Source: Raphanus sativus (lineage: Eukaryota > Streptophyta > Magnoliopsida > Brassicales > Brassicaceae). From it: a DNA stretch of 64,000 bases. This document shows, one piece after another, positions 21,408-32,967 of this stretch (position 1 is its first letter; each line of letters starts with the position of its first letter). The notes beneath the pieces were generated by a model. The model was not told the origin of the DNA and searched no databases. It saw only the letters and a list, made by a program, of their open reading frames with translations. The translations under genes and the position numbers were made by a program. Location: assembly GCF_000801105.2 (NCBI RefSeq), contig NC_079517.1:20655579-20719578 (forward strand). Reading direction: 5' to 3'.

Positions 21408-21621
21408 ACCGGTGGTGATGGACTAGTAACGCTTGAGAGAACTAAAAACCCAATACGTCGAACCCGAGTTCAAACCTCACCGGCCACACGGATATGGGCT
21501 ATTACTTTCGGCTCATTTGAATGTCCAGGAGAAAGTTTATCCGTGAGCTGTACCTCCATCCGGGGGTTAGATCTTTGTCTTTAATAGACCCGAATTTAAC
21601 CCTTTATTTTGGCAAAAAAAA
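21408..21621 (+). mobile_element. tRNA-derived SINE
   Basis: A 214-bp body starts with ggtggtgatggactagtaac (box A-like tggactagtaac), contains gagttcaaacctc (box B-like), and ends in an A-run. It is flanked by a 16-bp target duplication, agaaattttctg[t/c]tca (21392-21407 and 21622-21637, one mismatch). Together these are diagnostic of a pol III-transcribed SINE in plus orientation. Confidence 0.85.
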
Positions 21622-21877
21622 AGAAATTTTCTGCTCACTTAAAATCATCTAAAAGCTTATTAAAATCAAATGTTAATTTAAGAGTTTATTATTTTTTACT
21701 TTAGTAACTTTGGTGTTTCCTTATAAATTCTGTTAATATGGTTCATTTATTTTAGTGGTTTTAGTTATGTTTGACCTGTATCATCATCCCCATCCTCGTA
21801 TATATTAATTGAGAAGACATTTAATTAGGTTTTATTTATGTGTTATGCATATGTGAAATTTAGAATTAATTATCTTA

Positions 21878-22244
21878 GGGGGATGTATTCAACTAAGGGT
21901 TTAAAGTGATTTGTATTAAAATGACAAATCCACTGTTATTTAAACATGGATTTAAAAAAATACTTTAAAATCCAGTATTATTGAACTTGACATTTTATAA
22001 AACACTCTGAAATCAACTGTTATTGAACAAAATTTAAGTTAGAGATTTTAGAGTTTTTAAGTGTTTTTAGAGTGTTTGAAGGGAATTCCTTAGTTATAAA
22101 AATAAAAATACAGATCCCACTGTTTTAGATGAGATTCTAAAGCGTTTTAACAAAAATCACATCAAATTCTCCAATTCTCCTGCAATCATCTAAAAACTCA
22201 TTAAAAATCAAATCACTTCAAATTTCAGATTCAATACATCCCCG
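21878..22244. mobile_element. Tourist-like MITE (GGGGATGTATT ends)
   Basis: Terminal inverted repeats gggggatgtattcaa / ttcaatacatccccg, flanked by TTA (21875-21877 and 22245-22247). The interior is made of diverged inverted repeats of tgatttgt/caaatc type. About 367 bp, non-coding. Confidence 0.75.
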
Positions 22245-22420
22245 TTAATTTGATTGGTTGTTGGTATTTTAATTTTTATTTATTTAATTATTTTTTAAAA
22301 GAAAACTAATCTTAGAGTTACCTAACCTAATCTATATTACCAAATAATCAATTAAACATCTTAAATATAGATAAATTAACATAATTTGTTTATGGAAACA
22401 ATTAAATATAATAGATTACA

Positions 22421-23190
22421 TTATAGATATTTAGAATATATACATATAAATACATATGATATTATAGAAATAATTATATAAACGATTTTAAACATATTTT
22501 ATTAATAGTGAATATAATAAATCTTATGTTGCATAAAACTAATTAGCTTAAACCTAATAATAATTATACCACTCTCTATATATAGTTTTCTAAAATTATG
22601 TCCAATGAGTGCAAAAAAGTCAAGTATACAATTTAAAAAAAAATCATTTTTCAATGACAAATGTTGATGGTATAGTTAACTTATTACTTTCAGAAATGAT
22701 TCAAGTATGTATATTTAAAAACATTAAAATATATGGTAAGTGATTTAAAATAATATTAATAAATAAACATTTTCTATTATAATATAAATTGAAAAAACGG
22801 AACATTATAGATATTTATAATATACATATGATATTATAGAAATAATTATATCAACGATTTTAAACACATTTTATTAGATAGTTTATTAATAATGAATACA
22901 ATAAATCTTAGGTTGCATTAAACTAATCAACTTGAACCTAATAATATTTATACTCACTCTCTATATATATTTTTCTAAAAATATGTCCAATGAATGCAAA
23001 ATAATCAAGTAACAACTTTTAAAAAATTAATCATTTTATTGACAAATTTTGATGGTATAGTTATCTTATTACTTTCGGAAATGATTCAAGTAGTTATATA
23101 TTTAAAACATAAAATATATGGTAAGTCTTTTAAAATAATATTAATAAATAAAAATGACTATTATAATATAAATAGAAAAACCAGAACATT
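22421..23190 (+). repeat. Tandem duplication, 384-bp unit
   Basis: Two diverged copies (22421-22804 and 22805-23190) start at ttatagatattta and include ttttaaacacattttatta, gatggtatagtta and acggaacatta-like stretches. A shortened third copy follows at about 23240-23350. AT-rich, with no coding sequence. From 23351 to 24400 the DNA is AT-rich with nothing recognisable. Confidence 0.7.
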
Positions 23191-26043
23191 ATACTAATAC
23201 GAGACTAGAGTTAATACTCCTATTAATATAATTCATATAGCTTTGATTATAATAAAATTAAATGGTAAATTGTTTTAAAATAATATTAATCAAAAGTGTT
23301 TATTATTTAGAAACATTATACTAATACGAGAGTAGAGTTAATACTCTATTCATATAGTTTATATTATTTTAAGTAGGAAAAGATAAATAAGACTTAAAAC
23401 ACGAGTGAACAATAATATAACTTGATTATTGTATTTTTAATTATTTTATATTTTAATTACTAAATTTTTTTCATTTGTTTGTTGAAATACATGTGTTTTA
23501 CGTATCACTATAAAGTGGATTAATTTGTTTTGTGTGCTTTTACAACATGAAGATAAATAGACTAAAGAAAATCAATATAAATTATAAGTTCTAAAACTGA
23601 TAAGGTCGAATATAGAAAATATAAGTTAAATTGAATGTAAATGAAAATTAATAACGATGTGTATTTTTACGGTATAACAAATTTTTACAATGTATGATAA
23701 CAAAAGTTTCAAAAATAAAAAATAGAAACATGTTATTTTGATGTTATAAAACTATTAAATCTCACGTTAATATTAATTATATATGTCTAAAACAATGATA
23801 ACACGTTATTTTGAATATATTGATAGTATTTTCTGATATATAGTTATTTAATCAGATTTAATTTAAATATGATGTATTAAAGTAATTTTTTAAAAAAAAA
23901 TATGAAAAAAATATTTCTTAAAGGAATAAGTGTCTGATAAGATGGTATAGAGTGATGATAAAAGAAAATGAAGGACAAAACTGTTTGTTTAACAAATTAT
24001 GAGTTTTATTTTAAACACTAACTAAAAATGTGTGAGAAAGTGATTTGTGATTTGACAAAATTATGAAAGATTTGTAACAAATTTGCATCGAAATAAAATA
24101 AAATGGTAGACAAGATAATGCATAAAATAGAAATTGTTTTTTTGTTCAGTAATCCTAGGATTTTATTAATATTAATTTATGTCATCAAAACACTTTTGTA
24201 ATTATAACTGTATTTTGAAATTCTTCTAAAAATATATAATACCAAGACTTTTATTTTTCAAATATTTAAAATTTTAAGTTTAACAATAAATATAAATATA
24301 TAAATTCCATACAATATTTATATCCGCAAAATTGTAGGAAGCCACGTAGTAACTTGTTAAATACAGTACATTAGTGGACTAATCTTTTATATTATAAAAT
24401 AGAAGTCAGTTGGCAGTTCTGTGTGTGACATGTGTCATTTACAGTTTTAAAATAAATTAATAGAAACCTGTTTCTTTTATATTTATTTAGCAAAATAACT
24501 TCCCACTAATTCTAACTTATTTTGCTTCTATAAAAGAACAAAACGATTTAGCAAAACATAAAAAAAAATCTGGATTAAAATACCAACAAGGAGATACCAA
24601 TTTTTCAAGGTTTAACGGCAATCAAATGTTTAACCTTCCTTTCATTTAGTTATATTCTGCTGATTGTTCTCGGTCATCCTTCGAATATGTGAATTCTTTT
24701 TATGTGTAAAGATTCATGATTGTTTATCAGTCTTTGTTAAACATGCATATTATTGTTATTGCCGAGAGCGCAAAAAAATGAATATGCTTCATCAAATAAT
24801 ATTATTTTTACATAAATTTGATGTAAATGACATTCTTATATTCATGTTGTTTTTGAGCATTTAAGTATGTTTTAATATTTATCTTATGTTTCACGTCTGA
24901 AAATTTTATATAAGATTCTCTTCAGATCTCTGTCAAATATGGAACGAACCCATTAATCTCGGATAATACTAAAGTACATGTTTTCATCTGGTACTTTTAC
25001 ATATTTCCGACCATTATAAAATCTGTAAATTGTTATTATAATTATTTTTATACACAGATTTACAATTAGAAGTTGCCTGAGACAAAAGCCAACAATAGTA
25101 AAATGAAGAAAAAAACTACTTTAAGCGCTTGAATCTTACATAGTTACATGTTAGAAGTGAAAACCACTTGATAAAAAGCTAGCTCAGCTTATAAGTTTTT
25201 GTGGGTAATAACCAGACCGGTAGAGAAAAAAAACTAGACCGGTAGAGTTTATCAAAACTGTGCTCAAAGAGATTATTGAGACAGTCTGAAGATTTCAGCA
25301 CTTAGGGAATCAAGATTTATATTTTTGTTCTCTTAAATTAAATTTTAAGAGAAGTCAGTTGGCAATTCTGTGTATCGCATGTGTCATTTACAGTTTTAAA
25401 ATAAAATTAATAAAAACCTATTTCTTTTATATTTATTTAGTAAAATCATTTCCATAACGCCTAAATCATTTCCAACTTCTTTTGCTTCTATAAAAGAAAG
25501 AAACCATTTAGCAAAAAATAAAAAATAAAACTCTGGATACAAATACCACCAAAGAGGTGCTGATTTTTCAAGGTTTAACGGCAATCAAATGTTTAACATT
25601 CCTTTCACTTAATAATATTCTGCCAATTATTCTGGGTCATCCTTCAAATGTGTTATTTGGTCAACGTTTAGGGGATTCAACCATATAAGGTAATAACTTT
25701 TTTTTATTCATTTTTCTTTGCAAAAGTTTTAAATGGTTTTACATTTTAAGATCCATGATTGTTTTGTTTTTGGTGTAAAGATTCATGATTGTTTATCAGT
25801 CTTTGTTAAACATGCATATTATTGTTATTGTCGAGAGTGCAAAAAAATGAATATGCTTCATCAAATAATATTATTTTTACATGATTTTGATGTACATGAC
25901 ATTTTTATATTCATGTTGTTTTTGTGCATTTGAGTTTTTTCTAATATTTATCATCTGTGAATTCACGTCCGAAAAAACTTTATATAAGATTCTCTTCAAA
26001 TCTCTATCAAATATGGAATGAACCCATTAATCTCGGATAATAC

Positions 26044-26530
26044 TAGACCTGGGAATTTGAGTCTTAGCTCGCGGGTCCCGCCCCGTTTGATCCGTCCGAG
26101 GCGGATGCGAGGCGAACCATTTTCAAATTTTGATTCGCATGTGCTAATTCGGGTTATGAATATTTTATGGGGGGCAGGTGCGGGTTGGTGGATTTTGAAT
26201 CGCAGGTACTCGCCAATCCGCAAAAAAAAATTAATTTTTTATAAAAAGGTATATTTAAGAAAATACACAATTTTAAAAATAATAATTTTTTAAAAAATAT
26301 ATTAAATTTTAGTTATAATTATATATTTTATATAATTTTTAGAAAAGATAAATTAAATATTTATTTTTAAAATATATATAACCATCGGGCTACCCGCAAA
26401 ATTAAGCGAGGCAGGTGCGGGTATAAATATATCTGCTTGCGGATTGTGCTGTTCGGAGTTTTTGAAAAAGAAATTGAAACCCACGGGTTGCAGGTCATGC
26501 AGGGAGGGTTCGACCCGCAACCTAGCCCTA
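26044..26530. mobile_element. hAT-type MITE in array unit 2
   Basis: Flanked by an exact 8-bp duplication gataatac (26036-26043 and 26531-26538). Its ends are tagacctggg and cctagcccta, imperfect inverted repeats close to the hAT-like TAGGGCTGGG. The empty site, ctcggataatactaaag, is present in unit 1 near 24958. Confidence 0.8.
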
Positions 26531-27517
26531 GATAATACTAAAGCACATGTTTTCATCTGGTACTTTTACATATTTCCACCAATATAAAATCTACAAATTT
26601 TTATTATATTTTTTTTTATACACAGATTTACAATTAGAAGTTGACTGGGACAAAAGCCAACAATAGTAAAATAAAGAAAGAAACTATTTTCCTCAAGGCG
26701 CTTGAATCTTACATAGTTACATGTTAGAAGTGAAAACCATTTGATGAAAAACTAGCTCCATTTATAAGTTTTTGTGGGTACAAATAAACCGGTAAAGTTT
26801 ACCAAAACTATGCTGAAAGAAGTTATTAAATTTTAAGAGAAGTCAGTTGCCAGTTCTGTGTATGACATGTGTCATTTACAGTTTTAAAATAAAATTAATA
26901 AAAACCCATTTCTTTTATATTTATTTAGCAAAATCATTTCCATTACGTCTAAATAACTTCCCACTAATTCTAACTTTTTTGCTTTTATAAAAGAAAGAAA
27001 CCATTTAGCAAAAACAAAAACTCTGGATAAAAATACCACCAAAGAGGTCCAATTTTCAAGGTTTAACGGCAATCAAATGTTTAACATTCCTTTCATTTAA
27101 TAATATTCTGCTAATTGTTCTCAGTCATCCTTCGAATGTGTTACTTGGTCAACGTTTAGGGGATACAACCATAGAAGGTAACACCTTTTTTATTCATTTT
27201 TCTTTGCTAAAGTTTTAAATGATTTTACATTTTAAGATCCATGATTGTTTTGTTTTTGGTGTAAAGATTCATGATTGTTTATCAGTCTTTTTTAAACATG
27301 CATATTATTGTTATTGTCGGGAGTGCAAAAAAAATGAACATGCTTCATCAAATAATATTATTTTTACATTATTTTGATGTACATGACCTTCTTATATTCA
27401 TGTTATTTTTGTGCATTTGAGTATGTTTTAATATTTATCTTCTGTTTCACGTTTGAAAAACTTTTTATATCAGATCTCTATTATATATGGAACAAACTCA
27501 TTAATCTCGGATAATAG

Positions 27518-27884
27518 TAGGCCTGGGAATTTGAGTATTTGGCACGCGGGTCTCGCCCGTTTGACCCGTCCGGTCGATTCCCGGATGTGGATTTGGGTTA
27601 TGAATATGTTATGCGGGACGAGTGTGGGTTGGTGGTTTTTGAATCGTGGGTACCCGTCAATCAGGAATTTTTTTTATAAATTTATAGAAAAAAATAAATT
27701 AAATAAGTATTTTAAAATATATATGTATATAATCCGCGGGTCTCGCGGATTACCCGTAAATTTAAGCGGAGAAAGTGCGGATATAAATATATCTGCTTGC
27801 GGATTGTGCCATTCGGAGTTTTTGAAAAAAAATAATTGAAACCCGCAGGTTACGGAGCGGGATTCGACCCGCAACCCAGCCCTC
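27518..27884. mobile_element. hAT-type MITE in array unit 3
   Basis: The same element at the same position in unit 3: left end taggcctggg, right end cccagccctc, flanked by gataatag/gataatat (27510-27517, 27885-27892), now with one mismatch. It is about 120 bp shorter than the unit 2 copy. Confidence 0.75.
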
Positions 27885-28447
27885 GATAATATTAAAACAC
27901 ATGTTTTCATCTGGTACTTTTACATATTTCCGAGCATTATAAAATCTGTAAATTTTTATTATATTTATTTTATTCACAGATTTACAATTAGAAATTAACT
28001 AGGACAAAAGCCAACAATAGTAAAATAAAGAAAGAAACTGCTTTTGTCAAGACGCTTGAATCTCTTACATAGTTACATGTTAGAAGTGAAAACCACCTGA
28101 TGAAAAGCTAGCTCCACTTATAAGTTTTTGTGGGTAACAACTAGACCGGTAGAGTTTATCAAAACTATGCTGAAATAAATTATTGAGACCGTCTGAATCT
28201 TTCAGCACTTAGGGAATCAAGATTTACATTTTTGTTCTTTTAAATTAAATTTTAATGATACACTTTGAACAATTATTTTTTTTAGTATGAATAATTTTAA
28301 CAATGATTCTGGTCATGCAAAAGCATGATGGCCATAATACCAGTACGTGAATAATTGATAAGAAAACATAAATATAGTTAAGAGAAAAACTTAAATTATA
28401 CTGTTTTGTTCAAACAATTACGTACATGATACAACATATTAAACAAT

Positions 28448-31108
28448 CTACCGTGCTTTAGGTTCTTTGATCTCCGAAAATACTCCCCAACTCGATCCGC
28501 TCTTCTCATCATCGTTGGTCGTCATGGTAGATTTCGACACGTGTCCTGTAGTCCTACTAAACAAGTCATCTTCTCCTTCAGTCGTCGTACCTACCTCGCC
28601 ACGTGTCGGCAGATCCAGAGAGTCCACGCCATTCTTAGCCGTAGCAGTTTCGTGAAGCTGAAGCGCAAACTCAAGCGCCCAGACGACGTCATTCATCGGT
28701 GGCCGTTCGATACCACGATCTTGAACACATCTCACGGCGATCTCACAGAACTTCTCCAGTGATACATGAGTAATATCAGCCGTCAGATCTGCGTCAACGA
28801 TCTGATCAACGGTCCCGTTTTTGTAATTTGACTTCACCCATCGGACCAAATCTGCTTCTTCTCGTGGGACATTTTCGAGTTTCACCGGTCTACAACATAG
28901 AACTTCGAACAGAACAACTCCAAAGGAGTACACGTCAGATTTTTCCGTCAAAACTTGACGGCGGTAGTACTCAGGGTCCAAGTAACCAAACGAACCTTTA
29001 ACTACGGTCGAGACGTGCGTTTGAGAGGCACTAGTAGGCCCCACTTTTGATAACCCAAAGTCGGAGACTTTAGCTATGTAGTTCTCATCAAGAAGTATGT
29101 TTGTCGTTTTGATGTCTCTATGTATGATCATGTGCTTCGCGCCTGTATGAAGATACTGTATTCCACGAGCCGCTCCGATGCATATCTCTAACCTCCGTGT
29201 CCACGATAACGGAGGATCAAAAGCCTTGTTTCTCTTGTAGAGATGGTCTCTAAGTGTGCCATGTGGCATATACTCGTAGACAAGAACCATCTCGTTCTCA
29301 TCTTCGCAATATCCGATTAAGGAAACAAGATGTATGTGACGGAGCATTGTGAGCATCTCAAGCTCTGTCTCGAACTCTTTAGCGCCTTGGTTCGATGATA
29401 TTTCTAACCGTTTAACAGCCACAAGCGTGGTTCCACCATCGATTCGTCCTTTGTAAACAGGACCGAACCCGCCTACTCCAACGATTAACTCTTTCTCGAA
29501 ATCGTTTGTGGCGGATTTGATTTCCTCGATTGTGAATCTACGGCAGAGATCTGATGGGAGAGATGTGGCTGATCTGGTATGCGAGGACCCGGTAACAAGG
29601 GGAAGATGAGTCCACGAGTCCTTAGGCTTACTCTTGGTATCCACGTTCAACTCATTTGTCTTCTTCTTCTTATTCTTTCTCCTTTTTATGATAAGAACAA
29701 CAACAACTAGAAACATTGCTAGCACAACGGCGGAACCAACAACTCCAAGTGTTATTACCAAAACATGTGACATGCCTTTGCCATTTCTTACATCCTGCGT
29801 AACAGAGTTTGGCGTGGGACTTGATGTAGTAGGACTAGGATTTGGACCAGCGAGAATACCACCAGAGTCATTAAGCTTGATAATCTCTACACCATTCAGA
29901 ATAACATCATAATACCTTGGATCAACTTCTTTAAGAGGATGCAAGTCAAGTTGTAGATCACGTCTCTGCCCAATTTCGTTACCGATAAATAAACTGAAAT
30001 CTAGATACACCGGTTTCCGAGAACCACCACTCAAGTAAAACACGTCGGTTTCAGGTTTGGCCATCTGCTGATCGATGAAGATAGAGAAGATCCGTTGCCC
30101 CCGTGCGGTCAAATCCGGTAGAGTCTCACAGAAATGAAGCCTAACGAGGTAGTAAAACCCGGAATCGACTGTGAAGAGCCACGTCAAGTTGAAATTCAAG
30201 TTGAGTTCAGGGTTGTCGATGTTCCCCATCGAACGAGACGTCTTGTACACGTCATCCGGCGCAACGTAAGCCGGAGTTTTCTCCGTGTAGTTTATAGTGA
30301 CACCCTTCACCTCCGGTTTGATTCCTGAATTCTCACTAAGTATGAACTCATCATCGGAAAGCCATCGTCGTAACATACCCGTGGTGTCACCGTCGTCGTC
30401 GACCTCTTGTCCTCCAACGTTTAACCGGTAAACGGTCTCGAAAGCCGTCGTGTTGTCTATAGGGAAGTCAACGTCCCTACCAACGTTAGTTATGACGTCG
30501 TCAAATCCTCCCTTTGAGTAAAACCGATCAGGCATGGACACAATCTCGATTCCGTTGACAAAAGCTAACGTTGACTTATTAGACGGCGTGAAGGTGAGAT
30601 TTAGCAGCGTCTGGTGAACCGGAACGATAAACTCCTTGATTAAAGATTTTGATTCCGGTTTGGAAGCTTTAACCGTTAAATCAGCGCTGAAGTTGTTCAA
30701 GAGAGTGAAACCGTTGACGTTGACGGAGAAGAAGGAACTGACGGCGTCGAAACCGGATTCATAACGGGTCGGGTAAAAGTATAACCGGAGAAATTTCCAG
30801 CCGGGAGAGACTGGGAAACTGTAAGTGAAATCAGATCGGAAAATTCGAGCCGTTTTGTATGGAACCAGAGGAACCCCAGATTCTTGGAACGATGCATCTG
30901 AAGAGAAAGACGCGTCGGCTGAGTTCGACGGCAGAGTTTTCCGATTCTCCGCTGTCCAATTCCGGCCACTGTCGGTGACGTCGGAGTTTGCGCCGCAGTT
31001 GAAGAGAAAGAGATCCACGGGAACGTACGCCGCCGCCGCCGCTGCTCCTTGTCCTAGTAAGGCGGAGGAAAAGAGAATGAATAGAACTAACATAGCGTGA
31101 GAAATCAT
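28448..31108 (-). CDS. MDS: CrRLK1L receptor-like kinase, MEDOS clade
   Basis: Intact intronless gene, 886 residues. Residues 1-27 are a signal peptide, about 30-410 a malectin-like extracellular domain with several N-glycosylation sites, and 449-474 the transmembrane helix followed by KRRKNKKKK. About 541-815 is an active-looking RD kinase: GVGGFG 544-549, the Lys in VAVKRL at 566, HRDIKTTN from 663, DFG 683-685, and DPEYYRR in the activation segment. The C-terminal tail GSSWGVFSEIKEPKAR is characteristic of the Arabidopsis At5g38990-39030 group (MEDOS1-4, by recall), which is involved in growth responses including metal-ion stress. FERONIA relatives bind RALF peptides and cell-wall pectin at the plasma membrane; that role here is inferred. 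In the glycine loop a Pro follows (GFGPVYKG) where Ser is commoner. The start is the first ATG of the signal peptide. It has no adjacent paralogue, unlike Arabidopsis. Confidence 0.93.
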   Translation of the reverse strand: MISHAMLVLFILFSSALLGQGAAAAAAYVPVDLFLFNCGANSDVTDSGRNWTAENRKTLPSNSADASFSSDASFQESGVPLVPYKTARIFRSDFTYSFPVSPGWKFLRLYFYPTRYESGFDAVSSFFSVNVNGFTLLNNFSADLTVKASKPESKSLIKEFIVPVHQTLLNLTFTPSNKSTLAFVNGIEIVSMPDRFYSKGGFDDVITNVGRDVDFPIDNTTAFETVYRLNVGGQEVDDDGDTTGMLRRWLSDDEFILSENSGIKPEVKGVTINYTEKTPAYVAPDDVYKTSRSMGNIDNPELNLNFNLTWLFTVDSGFYYLVRLHFCETLPDLTARGQRIFSIFIDQQMAKPETDVFYLSGGSRKPVYLDFSLFIGNEIGQRRDLQLDLHPLKEVDPRYYDVILNGVEIIKLNDSGGILAGPNPSPTTSSPTPNSVTQDVRNGKGMSHVLVITLGVVGSAVVLAMFLVVVVLIIKRRKNKKKKTNELNVDTKSKPKDSWTHLPLVTGSSHTRSATSLPSDLCRRFTIEEIKSATNDFEKELIVGVGGFGPVYKGRIDGGTTLVAVKRLEISSNQGAKEFETELEMLTMLRHIHLVSLIGYCEDENEMVLVYEYMPHGTLRDHLYKRNKAFDPPLSWTRRLEICIGAARGIQYLHTGAKHMIIHRDIKTTNILLDENYIAKVSDFGLSKVGPTSASQTHVSTVVKGSFGYLDPEYYRRQVLTEKSDVYSFGVVLFEVLCCRPVKLENVPREEADLVRWVKSNYKNGTVDQIVDADLTADITHVSLEKFCEIAVRCVQDRGIERPPMNDVVWALEFALQLHETATAKNGVDSLDLPTRGEVGTTTEGEDDLFSRTTGHVSKSTMTTNDDEKSGSSWGVFSEIKEPKAR

Positions 31109-31206
31109 CGGATTTGAAAAATGAGAATTATTTGAGAGAGACTGAGAATGGGGAAGAATAAGATAAGTTCGGTTAATTGGTGGTGAGTGAGTATACGAGT
31201 CAGTCG

Positions 31207-31226
31207 TTGACTGACTTTGAGGTCAA
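31207..31226 (-). promoter_or_regulatory. Paired W-box-like sites upstream of the CrRLK1L gene
   Basis: TTGAC at 31207-31211 and its inverse GTCAA at 31222-31226 lie about 100-120 bases upstream of the start codon, within gttgactgactttgaggtca. They are possible WRKY-factor sites. Short motifs occur by chance, so this is tentative. Confidence 0.3.
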
Positions 31227-31431
31227 GCAAAACAAACAAACAAAAGACATACAGTAAGTTTCGATGAAGTCTTTATGGTCGTCGTTTAACGTCCAACTTA
31301 CTAATGTTTTGTTTTTCTCCTTGGAATTGGAAGCTTGCTACTCGTGAATGAAACTTTATTTTTGATGGGATAGTGAGATATTAAATTATTAAGAACACCT
31401 CCAAAAACAATAAGATGTAATAAGTTTCTTA

Positions 31432-32960
31432 CGGAGACTAACTCCATATATCCTTCTGGGAAAAAAACCATTCTTCTTATCCCTTCCTTTTTCTTATTAC
31501 CCCTTCGTAGACCCCACTACCATAGCAAATACCATACTATCCTTCTTCTTTTTTAATTTATGTTTATTATTCCTTCTTTTCTCTTCTTTCTTTTTTTATT
31601 TATTTACCTGTGGGCTCCATTTTATTTCTTCCTTGTCCACATTTCAATGGATCCCTTTATTATTATTATTTTTTATTTGTTTTTTTTATGTAACCAATTT
31701 TTCTTCCAATAATACATTTTTCTTCATCATATTTTTTCTTACAATTTTATTTCTATTTTTCTACAAAAATACAAACAATTTATAAATATATTCATCTTAA
31801 ATTTTCTACTTAAAAATATATATAAACAATAAAATAGTAGAATAAATGATTTTGTTGTATTTCAATCATCAATTAGTTTAAATATTCAATTATTTATTAC
31901 TGAACTAATTAATAATTTTAAAATTTTATGAAATAATATATATATAGTTTCATATAAATTTTAATATATTTTATCATATTTAACATATAGTATTTTGTTT
32001 ATTTTGTTACAGAAAATATTTTCTAAATTTACTGATACTACTGACATAACTTCTATTTTATTAAGACAACACAATATTATTAAAACATGATATATTAATA
32101 AGATAACTAGATATTTGATACAATGATAAAACTATTATAATTATATATTAACAATATTTATAAACAATCAAATAACTAGATATTTGCTTTTCTGATTTTT
32201 GAAATAGATAAGCAAAAGAAAGAAGATTTGAACCTTAGAAGATCGAGACCGATGCCGAGGGAATTAAAGGAGGATCAAGGAATTGAAGCAGCCGCGGAGT
32301 GGAGTGTGTGCGTCCCTAAAGGTTTAGGATTAGGTGTTCACCGCTCTCCCCACAAGATTACGGCTATAGTCTTCTCCTCATCTTTCTAAATAGTTCAATC
32401 AACAATTCCATTGAGAAATTCTTCGATTCAATTCCATCGGGAGGTTGAAAGGGCGAAAGAACATCATCTTCTTCATCATCACTCCTCTCTTGGATTCTCC
32501 CCTGATTTTCTCACATATGCATTACGCCAGGAAAGCTGATTCCGAGACGGAGATGATGGACATCGACTCCAATAAGACTTTCGTTCTCGAAAAGCCTACA
32601 ACCGCCAGGGATGATTTCCTCTCCCCATCTCGGAGGCTCGTCGATCAAGGCCGGCCATCTCAAGCTCTCCAAGCAGCGGTACTCTGCGTTTCCCTCTTCC
32701 ATTTTTTTCTGTACTTTACAAAAGAGAGAAGAGAGACGGGGTTTGGGGGAGATAATCGGTTTCGATCCGATTTGTTTTGGGTGGGTGGATAAATTAGAAG
32801 TTGGGTTTGTGAATATTGTAATTTGTTAAGGGTGTCGGAGTCTTTGTCCACCTTGGACCCACATTTTCTATTTTAAAAAAATAAATACTAAATGATATTT
32901 TAATGAGAGGAGATAAGAGAATTTTTAAAAAGTGGGAGGGGCATATGGAGTTAGTCTCCG
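31432..32960. mobile_element. TIR element (1.5 kb) containing a host gene fragment
   Basis: A perfect 18-bp inverted repeat cggagactaactccatat (31432-31449) / its complement (32943-32960) is flanked on both sides by the direct repeat tttctta (31425-31431 and 32961-32967). The left 750 bp is AT-rich. The right half (32200-32870) has gene-like composition and an exon-like ORF. No transposase is visible. The structure is that of a Pack-type element. The 7-bp duplication does not fit the usual hAT (8), MULE (9) or Harbinger (3) lengths. Confidence 0.65.
32517..32679 (+). pseudogene. Captured first exon, unknown gene
   Basis: The ATG at 32517 opens MHYARKADSETEMMDIDSNK, then a Ser/Arg-rich part ending SPSRRLVDQGRPSQALQAA. 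It stops at a consensus-like junction gcagcg|gtactctgcgtttccctcttcc that looks like a splice donor running into an intron. Upstream 32205-32516 resembles a 5' UTR with CT-rich and GC-richer stretches. So a promoter-proximal exon plus part of intron 1 seems to have been copied into the TIR element. The donor gene is not recognised. The frame stays open to 32792 only by reading through the presumed intron. Confidence 0.45.
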
Positions 32961-32967
32961 TTTCTTA

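Larger units (their letters stand above)
24401..28256 (+). repeat. Three-unit tandem array (about 0.95, 1.49 and 1.42 kb units)
   Basis: Units start at agaagtcagtt at 24401, 25350 and 26838. They share, in order, gacatgtgtcatttacag, ggtttaacggcaatcaaatg, the gattcatgattgtttatcag block, aaacatgcatattattg, ttaatctcggataata, and an end near ggaatcaagattta. Unit 1 begins after ttttatattataaaat, resembling a Helitron 5' end. Units 2 and 3 are longer because they hold a hAT MITE at the same site. The region has no genes: short ORFs such as 24664-24864 and 25733-25933 are the same repeated segment. Confidence 0.85.

Noticed and set aside
24401..28256. Repeated short ORFs (for example 24664-24864, 25733-25933) as a small gene family
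   Set aside because: They are the same stretch of a non-coding tandem repeat, with low-complexity hydrophobic translation and no start or splice context.
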